From Nitrospirae bacterium RBG_13_39_12 (GTDB lineage Bacteria > Nitrospirota > Thermodesulfovibrionia > Thermodesulfovibrionales > SM23-35), in contig MHEF01000045.1 in NCBI GenBank assembly GCA_001805125.1, positions 1-6,228 on the forward strand: 6,228 nt of DNA, written 5' to 3'. Positions within the stretch are counted from its first letter, which is position 1. The number at the start of each line of letters is the position of its first letter. This document shows positions 1 through 5,222 of this stretch, piece after piece. The notes under the pieces were generated by a model. The model did no database searches. It was not told where the DNA came from and saw only the letters and a program-made list of their open reading frames with translations. A program made the position numbers and the translations under genes.

Positions 1-20
1 TTATTGTTTCCACTGTTTAT

Positions 21-26
21 TATAAT
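21..26 (+). promoter_or_regulatory. possible -10 box for the secreted-protein/lipoprotein operon
   Basis: A perfect TATAAT lies about 75 bases before the first start codon, inside the palindrome TTATTATAATAA (18-29). A -35 box at normal spacing would fall at or before the window edge, so only half the promoter can be seen. In such AT-rich DNA the match could be chance. A second weak -10-like box, TATAAG, is at 38-43. Confidence 0.25.
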
Positions 27-55
27 AAAAGGAAAGGTATAAGAATTTTCTTAAT

Positions 56-85
56 TGTGGAGGAAGGAACAAAAAAGCCTCCGCA
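56..85 (+). promoter_or_regulatory. 5' leader hairpin sequestering a Shine-Dalgarno-like GGAGG
   Basis: TGTGGAGG (56-63) can pair with CCTCCGCA (78-85), giving an eight-pair stem with one G-U pair and a 14-base A-rich loop. The left arm contains a strong GGAGG (59-63) that no start codon follows at usable distance. The hairpin ends five bases before the real ribosome binding site GGAG (91-94). It could stabilise the mRNA 5' end or tune ribosome access. There is no T-run after it, so it is not a terminator. The pairing is seen in the sequence; the function is inferred. Confidence 0.4.
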
Positions 86-100
86 CAAAAGGAGATGGAA

Positions 101-499
101 ATGAAAAAGGCAGTTTGTCTTGTCCTTGTCGTTCTGGTACTGCTCTTTGCAATCACTATCCCCGGCTATGCACGTGATGGTGGGTACTTTCATGGCAGCG
201 GTCACTTTCGTGGAGGGGGTCACTTTCATGGTGGGGGTATCTGGATTGGGCCAAGATGGGGTGGATGGGGTCCGTGGTGGTGGGGTCATTCATACTATCC
301 GTACTACCCATATTATCCGGAACCACCCGTGGTCATCCAGCAGCAGCCTCCGGCATATGTCGAGCCGAGCCCGCAGCCAGAAGAACAGTATTACTGGTAT
401 TTCTGCCCGAATCCCCAGGGTTACTATCCATACGTGAAAAAGTGTCCTAAAGGCTGGTTGAAAGTAATTCCGTCAGCTCCACCGGACGCGGAGGAGTGA
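101..499 (+). CDS. small secreted Gly/His/Tyr/Pro-rich protein
   Basis: This is a 132-residue exported protein of unknown function. Residues 1-24 form a Sec signal peptide: MKK, a hydrophobic core rich in Leu and Val, then PGYA with probable cleavage before Arg25. Residues 28-46 are a Gly/His/Phe repeat of the GHF-x-GGG type. Residues 50-75 are rich in Trp, Gly, Tyr and Pro (YYPYYPYYP). Residues 75-95 are Pro/Gln-rich. The tail has the pattern Y-x-F-C-P-(x)4-G-Y-Y-P-Y-V-x-x-C-x-x-G-W-x-x-V, with Cys102 and Cys115 able to form a disulfide in the periplasm. Small exported proteins with this type of tail are common in Proteobacteria and relatives, without known role. The ATG at 101 is chosen because GGAG at 91-94 is six bases upstream; an in-frame ATG at 95 has no room for a binding site. 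It is co-transcribed with the lipoprotein that follows. The His repeats might bind metal, which is inference only. Confidence 0.85.
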   Translation: MKKAVCLVLVVLVLLFAITIPGYARDGGYFHGSGHFRGGGHFHGGGIWIGPRWGGWGPWWWGHSYYPYYPYYPEPPVVIQQQPPAYVEPSPQPEEQYYWYFCPNPQGYYPYVKKCPKGWLKVIPSAPPDAEE

Positions 500-503
500 A
501 GAC

Positions 504-1055
504 ATGGTGAAGCGCAACATAATCAACATAACCATCTTTTTATCTCTGGCCATGCTGGCGGTGGCCGGATGTGCGACCGTTCCCAGTGGTCCCAGTGTTA
601 TGGCCCTGCCAGGCTCTGGAAAGACCTTTGAGCAATTTCAGGCTGATGACGCCATTTGCAGGCAGTGGGCAGCACAGCAGATCGGGCTGTCCCCTCAGGA
701 GAGTATCAATCAGAATACTGCCACAGGCGCTGTTGTTGGCACGGCCATCGGCGCGGGTCTCGGCGCAGCCATCGGCGCTGCCTCAGGTCATGCTGGTGCC
801 GGCGCGGCCATCGGGGCCGGCAGTGGTCTTCTTGTTGGAACTGCCACAGGCGCCAATACCGGTCAATCTTACGGATGGGAGGCGCAGCGTCGGTACGATA
901 TTGCGTATACGCAGTGCATGTATGCCAAAGGGAACGAGATTCCAGAGGTGGTGACACGGCCTCGCCGTTCCAGGAGAATTATGCCTCCACCTCCTCCGCC
1001 ACCAGGCTCAGGCTATTCTACGCCATACCCGGATACGTCACCTCCGGAGCATTAG
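504..1055 (+). CDS. glycine-zipper lipoprotein
   Basis: This is a predicted lipoprotein of 183 residues. Residues 1-22 are a signal peptide ending in the lipobox V-A-G-C, so lipidation would be at Cys23. Residues 41-63 are a short acidic helix with Cys52. Residues 72-120 are a glycine zipper: repeated G-x-x-x-G and A-x-x-x-G spacing (GTAIGAGLGAAIGAASG), typical of helices that pack in or against a membrane. Residues 126-142 carry a second conserved-looking segment with Cys138, which may pair with Cys52. The tail has an Arg-rich stretch (152-158) and seven consecutive prolines (161-167). Ribosome binding site GAGGAG (491-496) abuts the upstream stop and is seven bases from the ATG, so translation is probably coupled to the secreted protein. 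The likely site is the outer membrane or periplasm, with a structural or envelope-stress role. The exact function is unknown. Local G+C is high in the zipper (44 of 60 bases at 721-780). Confidence 0.85.
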   Translation: MVKRNIINITIFLSLAMLAVAGCATVPSGPSVMALPGSGKTFEQFQADDAICRQWAAQQIGLSPQESINQNTATGAVVGTAIGAGLGAAIGAASGHAGAGAAIGAGSGLLVGTATGANTGQSYGWEAQRRYDIAYTQCMYAKGNEIPEVVTRPRRSRRIMPPPPPPPGSGYSTPYPDTSPPEH

Positions 1056-1056
1056 C

Positions 1057-1154
1057 GGGGACTGCCTGGAGATTTCCATGAGGCTAATGTTGAGTACAGG
1101 GGTCTGCCCTTGACAGGCTAAGGAGTAAACGTAAAGCATAATTAGAATGTCCCC
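1057..1154. mobile_element. candidate small non-autonomous element with GGGGAC/GTCCCC ends
   Basis: GGGGAC at 1057-1062 and its exact reverse complement GTCCCC at 1149-1154 bound 98 bases that start two bases after the lipoprotein stop. An inner AGGGGTC at 1098-1104 offers an alternative left end, giving a 58-base element (1098-1155). Read from the right, the end is AGGGGACATT (1155-1146), matching nine of ten bases of the AGGGGACGTT that begins the transposase element at 5180. The minus strand also reads TGTCAAGGGCAGACCCC, similar in style to sequences I associate with REP-associated transposase elements. No open frame of its own is present. The boundaries are uncertain, and it could be one arm of a decayed larger element. 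Confidence 0.4.
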
Positions 1155-1395
1155 TTTGTCCTTTCTCCAGTTTCTTCATCTCTTTATAAAGGGCCGCTCG
1201 CACTATCTGCTCTACTGTCGGACTGTCTTGCCGCCCTATGTCGCTGTCTTTCCCTATGCCTATTATGTCTCCCTTCACCATCTCGAGTAGCTCAGGGTGC
1301 TGCTCTAATACTGTATCTATCAATGCAAACTCCGGGTCTAATGCCCAGTTCGGATTTTCAAATTTTAGCTTTAGATCGTTCAGTATTTTCTTCAT
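1084..1395 (-). pseudogene. truncated ISNCY-type transposase, N-terminal part
   Basis: The frame begins with an ATG at 1395 preceded by AAGGA (1405-1401, minus strand) five bases away, so the original start is intact. Residues 13-77 match what I recall as the N-terminal region of ISNCY-type transposases: NPNWALDPEFALIDTVL, QHPELLEMV, then DSPTVEQIVRAALYKEMKKLE. In intact members the last motif is followed by Y-R-E-L and several hundred more residues, including the catalytic part. Here homology stops at residue 77 (1165), and residues 78-103 read into the neighbouring GGGGAC-bounded sequence, ending at a stop unrelated to the family. The protein cannot be an active transposase. The family assignment rests on memory of the motif and could be a related IS group. 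Confidence 0.7.
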
Positions 1396-1406
1396 GTCTA
1401 TCCTTT

Positions 1407-1462
1407 TCGCCTTATTTTGATTTTCATCGTAAAACGATGTAACCTATTGTAGTATAAGGCGA
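1407..1462. repeat. nested inverted repeats upstream of the ISNCY-type transposase
   Basis: The outer arms TCGCCTTAT (1407-1415) and ATAAGGCGA (1454-1462) are perfect nine-base complements. Between them is a second perfect hairpin, CATCGT-AAA-ACGATG (1425-1439). On the minus strand the outer stem ends right where the transposase ribosome binding site begins. Such structures near transposase starts are known in other IS elements, where they limit translation from readthrough transcripts. Here that role is inferred. It may also be part of the IS terminal region. Confidence 0.5.
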
Positions 1463-1507
1463 TAGAGTTTATAAACAGACACTAATTAGTCAAAAACGTT
1501 ATAGTTG

Positions 1508-1685
1508 TCACTCATTTGCATAATAGCCTTGCAGTGTAACGACCTGCTCACAGAGCACCCCAATCATCCAGAATATTCACATCATGAACTTTCCCATGTG
1601 TAATAAAAATAACTTTCGGAAGGTTTCCTCTTAAGTCTATTAGAGTATGCAATTTCACAGCTCCCTTTTTCTTCCTATTTGGTGC
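1508..1685 (-). pseudogene. decayed IS4-type DDE transposase fragment
   Basis: On the minus strand, 1685-1563 read APNRKKKGAVKLHTL, then IDLRGNLPKV, then GKVHDVNILDD. This is the block of IS4-family transposases that usually reads KGA-I/V-K-L-H-T-L-L-D-L-R-G-N and G-K-V-H-D-V-N-I-L-D. The frame meets a stop at 1550-1548. One base over, 1558-1511 reads VLCEQVVTLQGYYANE, resembling the later family block G-V-x-C-D-Q-x-I-x-L-x-G-F-Y. The roughly 40-50 residues normally between the two blocks, including the M-D-R-A/G-Y region, are missing. The copy therefore carries an internal deletion plus frameshift and lacks both ends. Whether 1686-1780 holds more of the gene is unclear: I see no confident match there. 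The stretches 1463-1507 and 1686-1848 hold nothing else I can assign. Confidence 0.65.
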
Positions 1686-1848
1686 GGAAGTATGGCTTTT
1701 TGAAATTTCAAATTCAAATCGAAAAATGCTAAAATGTCTTGTAAAATAAATATAGTCGCCATGTTACACAGTTTTACTAAATCAACGTTGGGACAGTAGT
1801 GAGTATTTTTAATCCGGAAAAGGTGATGGACAAGCACATAGTCTCGAA

Positions 1849-2715
1849 ATGAAAAAACTAATTCTGACGATTTTACGTGCTTTACCGGATAAAGCATTCA
1901 TAAAATTATTCTATTGGACAGCGTACAGACGTTTTCCCAACCTGAATAACCCCAGAACATTTGATGAAAAGCTGCAATGGTATAAGCTCTATTACAGAGA
2001 CCCTTTAATGACCAGTTTGACGGACAAATATGAAGTGAGAAAATATATCGAAGATAAAGGTCTTGCCGGTATATTAAATGAATTGTACGGCGTGTATGAC
2101 ACTGCAGAGGAAATCGATTTATCCACGCTGCCAAATAGTTTTGTGCTAAAAGCCACTCACGGCAGCAGCATGAATATAATATGTAAAGACAAGGAGAATC
2201 TGAATTGGGAAGAATGCCGTAATTTGATGAATAAATGGCTCAAAATAAATTATTACTATGACGGTCGTCAATGGGCATACAAAAATATTAAACCCCGCCT
2301 TGTCTGTGAAAAATATTTGGAAAATGAAGACTTCAATGAACTTGTCGATTATAAATTTTACTGTTACAACGATAAACCTGAAGTATTGTTTGTTTGTACA
2401 GACAGATTCAGCGCCGAAGGAGTGAAGTATAATGCATACGATATGAATTGGAACAGGATATATGCTTACAAAGGGAAGCCCTGCAGCGACCTTGTAATAG
2501 AGAAACCGAATAATCTGAATGCCATGATTGATGTAGCCTGTAAATTGTGTAAAGGATTCCCTTTTATTCGGGTTGATTTATATTCAGTAAAAGACCAAAT
2601 AGTCTTTGGTGAATTAACATTTTATCCTGACAATGGAAGATGCCCTTTTACACCTGATAAATATAACTATTATTTTGGAGATTTTTTTGTATTGCCTGAT
2701 AAAATATACAATTAG
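1849..2715 (+). CDS. TupA-like ATP-grasp protein, surface polymer biosynthesis
   Basis: This 288-residue protein resembles the TupA-like ATP-grasp family (named after the teichuronopeptide synthesis protein), common in capsule, exopolysaccharide and O-antigen loci. Members are thought to use ATP for ligation or transfer onto a surface polymer; the exact substrate cannot be read here. Family-type landmarks: P-R-T-F-D-E-K-L-Q-W-Y-K at 35-46, T-D-K-Y-x-V-R at 58-64, F-V-L-K-A-T-H-G-S at 98-106 (Lys101 a candidate ATP ligand), E-K-Y-L at 154-157, D-Y-K-F-Y at 167-171, R-V-D-L-Y at 241-245, and G-E-L-T-F-Y-P at 254-260 (Asp243 and Glu255 candidate metal ligands). Length fits a complete member. It is cytosolic, with no signal peptide. 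No good ribosome binding site precedes the ATG, but a 23-codon open tail ends in an ATGA overlap with it. The gene is markedly AT-rich (19 G+C in 1861-1920) and sits beside IS remnants, suggesting acquisition by transfer. Confidence 0.85.
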   Translation: MKKLILTILRALPDKAFIKLFYWTAYRRFPNLNNPRTFDEKLQWYKLYYRDPLMTSLTDKYEVRKYIEDKGLAGILNELYGVYDTAEEIDLSTLPNSFVLKATHGSSMNIICKDKENLNWEECRNLMNKWLKINYYYDGRQWAYKNIKPRLVCEKYLENEDFNELVDYKFYCYNDKPEVLFVCTDRFSAEGVKYNAYDMNWNRIYAYKGKPCSDLVIEKPNNLNAMIDVACKLCKGFPFIRVDLYSVKDQIVFGELTFYPDNGRCPFTPDKYNYYFGDFFVLPDKIYN

Positions 2716-2759
2716 TTAAATAAACAGACCTGACAATTTTTAAACGTTTGGTAACTTTC

Positions 2760-4091
2760 ATGAAATTTGCCGATATTTTTACAAACAAAAGCGAGCAGCG
2801 TCTTTCTCTGACTAATTTTTATTTTGCGGATATTCTAATTCCTTCTTTACAGAAAGGGATGATGGCTCAAACTCATTATATTTTTCCTGCATCTGACCAA
2901 TCTGCCGTTTCTCTTCAAGTTGACCTTAAAGACACTGAAGAAGACAGCAGAGCTGACTTTGAAGAGTCCATGGACAAGTGGTCAATCGATCATGATACTT
3001 TTCCCTATGGATTATCAGAGTCACAATGGTGGGAATACTGTCTGTCGCCTCATAGTTACCTTGCGCTGGAGAATGGGAAATGCCAGGTGGGTCTCAATCT
3101 GTTTAACCGTTTCCTGCACCTCGATCTTAATGGACAATCATCTCAATTGGTGGACCCCGAAGTGGGAAACGAACTTTTATCCACTACCAACTGGTTCGAC
3201 CCTGCAAGGCAGGAGCTTTGGTTTGCCTCCTGGCCTGCTGAGGCCACTGTCCGGCGGATTCTCAACCCTCACGATACCGTCCGTGTAAAGATCTGGAAGC
3301 TTTCATTTCGTGATAAGCGCGTCGAACAGGTTTGGGAGGGGAATCTGGGGGATTCTTTGCATCAGTTGTCTTTAAGCCCTGATCACAGTTTCCTTATCCT
3401 GACCGAACTTGGTCTGCGACCTGAGGAGGCGCTTCCTGCTGGGTGTCCAAACCAAAACCAGCTTGTCTGGAAAAGGGTGCTGGAAAGGGGGATTGTTCCA
3501 TCAGAAGTACTCGTTCTGAATTTAAAGACAGGCGAGGAATCTCGACTGCCGATGCTGACTGCAGGCCATGTGGAATTCGACCCTGAAGATCCGGAGATTT
3601 GTTACCTCTCAGGACACAATATCGGCCTTTTCGGGGTCAAGGTGGGCATATTCGGTACTGGTAAGATACAGAAGTTTCGGCTTAAAGAATCCGGCCTGGA
3701 GTTATTGGGAGAATTTACACATCCCTGCTTTCATCGAATTACCACGCATATCGTCTTTCGGCATCCAGAAAAGACACTAATCAGTGTTAGCGGCTATCCA
3801 GATACCATATTTTTGATCGATGCTGCAACAATGAAACTTCACAGGACTATCAAAATGGATACGAAGGAAATAGTAGACACATCGCAGTCACCTCACATCT
3901 GCCGGCAAGACAGCTATGGAATTGCTGCATCAGGAGATGGACAATCTCTTCTTGTCGCCGGAACGGGTTTCATCCGGGTTGCCAATATTGATGAAGGGCG
4001 ATTTACTTTTACCGGAAATATCAAAGATTACAGCGCCGATTCCTGTTTTACCGGACACGTGGGGAATATCGGGTTCCCCGGAAAGACATAA
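2760..4091 (+). CDS. predicted beta-propeller-like protein, partner of the chorismatase-family gene
   Basis: I do not recognise a named family for this 443-residue protein. It has no signal peptide or membrane segment, so it is probably cytoplasmic. Its second half shows propeller-like repeats, each a predicted strand, a turn with Pro/Asp/Gly, and a hydrophobic strand: S-L-S-P-D-H-S-F-L-I-L-T-E (206-218), H-V-E-F-D-P-E-D-P-E-I-C-Y-L-S-G (270-285), H-I-V-F-R-H-P-E-K-T-L-I-S-V-S-G (330-345) and A-A-S-G-D-G-Q-S-L-L-V-A-G (389-401). Several His residues precede these strands and might bind a metal or ligand. Trp-rich segments lie at 89-92 and 145-158. The ATG at 2760 is preferred to an in-frame TTG at 2748; neither has a strong binding site. 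The chorismatase-family gene begins three bases after its stop, so the two are surely co-transcribed. Base composition is near half G+C (31 of 60 at 3061-3120), unlike the AT-rich gene before it. A role as scaffold, regulator or second enzyme for its neighbour is inference. Confidence 0.75.
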   Translation: MKFADIFTNKSEQRLSLTNFYFADILIPSLQKGMMAQTHYIFPASDQSAVSLQVDLKDTEEDSRADFEESMDKWSIDHDTFPYGLSESQWWEYCLSPHSYLALENGKCQVGLNLFNRFLHLDLNGQSSQLVDPEVGNELLSTTNWFDPARQELWFASWPAEATVRRILNPHDTVRVKIWKLSFRDKRVEQVWEGNLGDSLHQLSLSPDHSFLILTELGLRPEEALPAGCPNQNQLVWKRVLERGIVPSEVLVLNLKTGEESRLPMLTAGHVEFDPEDPEICYLSGHNIGLFGVKVGIFGTGKIQKFRLKESGLELLGEFTHPCFHRITTHIVFRHPEKTLISVSGYPDTIFLIDAATMKLHRTIKMDTKEIVDTSQSPHICRQDSYGIAASGDGQSLLVAGTGFIRVANIDEGRFTFTGNIKDYSADSCFTGHVGNIGFPGKT

Positions 4092-4127
4092 ATCATGCTG
4101 TCCTGTTTTTTATTGCAGGAAGACAGC
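4061..4127 (+). promoter_or_regulatory. two hairpins flanking the chorismatase-family ribosome binding site
   Basis: The first hairpin is GGGGAA (4061-4066) with TTCCCC (4074-4079), a perfect six-pair stem with a seven-base loop. The Shine-Dalgarno-like GGAAAG (4080-4085) follows directly. The second pairs GCTGTCCTG (4097-4105) with CAG (4116-4118) and GACAGC (4122-4127), a nine-pair stem with a GAA bulge and T-rich loop. It begins at the last base of the ATG at 4095. The ribosome site is thus left in a single-stranded gap between two stems. This may set the ratio of the two proteins or protect the message. The first stem is also coding, so codon constraint is an alternative explanation. Confidence 0.4.
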
Positions 4128-5150
4128 TTCAGTCTTGAATTTTGCACAATAAGTGACCTCAAAGCAATTTCTGAAAGTCCGCTGTTAGCTGAAGCTATCG
4201 GCAGTGACGGATATGTTTTGCAGGAACGGATTATTGTTCCACCACACCTGGCCTGCAACGCAGCCGGTTTTTCAACTCAAGCAATCGCCCCCATGAAATG
4301 TAATGCACCCCTGATATTTATTGGCCATCCCGAACTTCCTGTGCAATACATATCGGTTATTGCGAAAGCAAAAAAGGGAAAAGCAACGATAGAAAAGTAT
4401 GATGCAGCAATAAAATTAACTGCCGAAGGAATGAACCTGTTATTCAGCGCCCCGATCTTTAGCGCATCAAATAAAGCAGCACATAGATTTTATTCAGCGT
4501 TCAAAAGGATCAATGGAGTACTTTCAGACTGTCACATGAAGGAATCGGCGATTGCGCGCACCTGGATTTTCATGGAAGACATCCTTAGAGATTACGAACT
4601 GTTTAACAAGGCAAGGGAACAATTTTTCAAAAAACGGTTTTTTCCTGTAAATCATCTTATACCGGCCAGCACGGGTATACAAGGTCGCATTATCAACAAC
4701 GAGGTTTTATCAATAGAATTCTGTGCCTTTTCCGGCAAGCGTCTCTCGATAAGGCAACAGTTCTCCCCTTTGCAGAGTGAACCGACTGCCTATGGCAAAT
4801 TATTCAGCCGCGCGGTGGTCGTCCAGTTCCCAAACAATACATTATTGTTCATTAGCGGCACTGCGCCGATCGACAAGACCGGAGCAAGTGTGAACGCAGG
4901 AAATTTCGAACGGCAACTGGTGTTTACTCTCGAAGCATTGTCTGCTATATTACGCGATGTCAACGGAACTTTTTCGAACACAATTCAGGCTGTAATTTAT
5001 CTCAAAAGAAGTGACGATATGGGCTTATGTTTACGTATCCTCAATGAGGCAGCATTTCCTCGCGAAAGAGCGCTATTTCAACTCGACGTTGATGTTTGCC
5101 GGGATGATTTATTGTGCGAAATAGAAGTAACAGCCCTAATTCCACGATAG
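4095..5150 (+). CDS. chorismatase family protein (FkbO/Hyg5/XanB2-type)
   Basis: This 351-residue protein matches the length and motif order of chorismatases, which hydrolyse chorismate to pyruvate plus a dihydroxycyclohexadiene or a hydroxybenzoate, using a RidA/YjgF-like double fold. Landmarks: A-R-T-W-I-F-M-E-D-I-L at 154-164, F-N-K-A-R at 170-174, P-A-S-T-G-I at 190-195, Y-G-x-x-F-S-R-A at 233-240, F-I-S-G-T-A-x-I-D at 252-260, Y-L-K-R at 302-305, and a C-terminal L-L-C-E-I-E at 339-344 holding the presumed catalytic glutamate. Cys335 lies seven residues before Glu342, a spacing reminiscent of the Hyg5 (3-hydroxybenzoate) subgroup as I recall it; this is weak evidence for product type. 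It is cytosolic. It starts three bases after the propeller-like gene, with GGAAAG nine bases upstream. No other shikimate or polyketide gene is in view, so substrate and product are inferred. A non-catalytic RidA-like role is possible. Confidence 0.75.
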   Translation: MLSCFLLQEDSFSLEFCTISDLKAISESPLLAEAIGSDGYVLQERIIVPPHLACNAAGFSTQAIAPMKCNAPLIFIGHPELPVQYISVIAKAKKGKATIEKYDAAIKLTAEGMNLLFSAPIFSASNKAAHRFYSAFKRINGVLSDCHMKESAIARTWIFMEDILRDYELFNKAREQFFKKRFFPVNHLIPASTGIQGRIINNEVLSIEFCAFSGKRLSIRQQFSPLQSEPTAYGKLFSRAVVVQFPNNTLLFISGTAPIDKTGASVNAGNFERQLVFTLEALSAILRDVNGTFSNTIQAVIYLKRSDDMGLCLRILNEAAFPRERALFQLDVDVCRDDLLCEIEVTALIPR

Positions 5151-5187
5151 AAGTATCAAGAAAAGAAGGCCAATCTTTTAGGGGACG

Positions 5188-5216
5188 TTGCCAAGTTAGA
5201 CAACATATGATAAGAT
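5188..5216 (+). promoter_or_regulatory. candidate promoter inside the element end
   Basis: TTGCCA (5188-5193, five of six consensus bases) and TAAGAT (5211-5216, four of six) are 17 bases apart. Transcription would start at about 5223, the A of the transposase ATG, implying a leaderless message. That agrees with the lack of any Shine-Dalgarno sequence before this ATG. The promoter would travel with the element. The call is based on consensus matching by eye. Confidence 0.35.
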
Positions 5217-5222
5217 AACGCC

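Noticed and set aside
95..100. Alternative ATG for the secreted protein, two codons upstream
   Set aside because: GGAG at 91-94 directly abuts it, leaving no spacing, while the ATG at 101 has a normal six-base gap.
656..1081. Long alternative-frame reading frame across the lipoprotein gene, Arg/Cys/Ser-rich
   Set aside because: Its composition is the typical shadow of a Gly/Ala-rich gene, and the lipobox frame explains the region.
1655..1897. 80-residue minus-strand reading frame overlapping the TupA-like start
   Set aside because: It starts inside the TupA-like gene, has no ribosome site, and its end runs out of frame over the IS4-type relic. I see no family resemblance.
1471..2729. Direct repeat ATAAACAGAC at 1471-1480 and 2720-2729, bracketing the IS4 relic and TupA-like gene, each followed about 13 bases later by AAACGTT
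   Set aside because: Tempting as island boundaries, but several ten-base repeats are expected by chance in 6 kb, more so in AT-rich DNA. The following match is also offset by one base.
2748..2759. TTG start adding four residues to the propeller-like protein
   Set aside because: It is a rare start codon with no better ribosome site than the ATG at 2760.
2716..2759. Possible terminator or promoter between the TupA-like and propeller-like genes
   Set aside because: There is a T-rich stretch but no convincing stem, and no -35/-10 pair at normal spacing.
4028..4258. Minus-strand frame across the propeller/chorismatase junction
   Set aside because: It is antisense to two well-supported genes, without a start signal or recognisable motif.
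5151..5179. Possible terminator after the chorismatase-family gene
   Set aside because: No GC-rich inverted repeat followed by a T-run is present before the mobile element begins.
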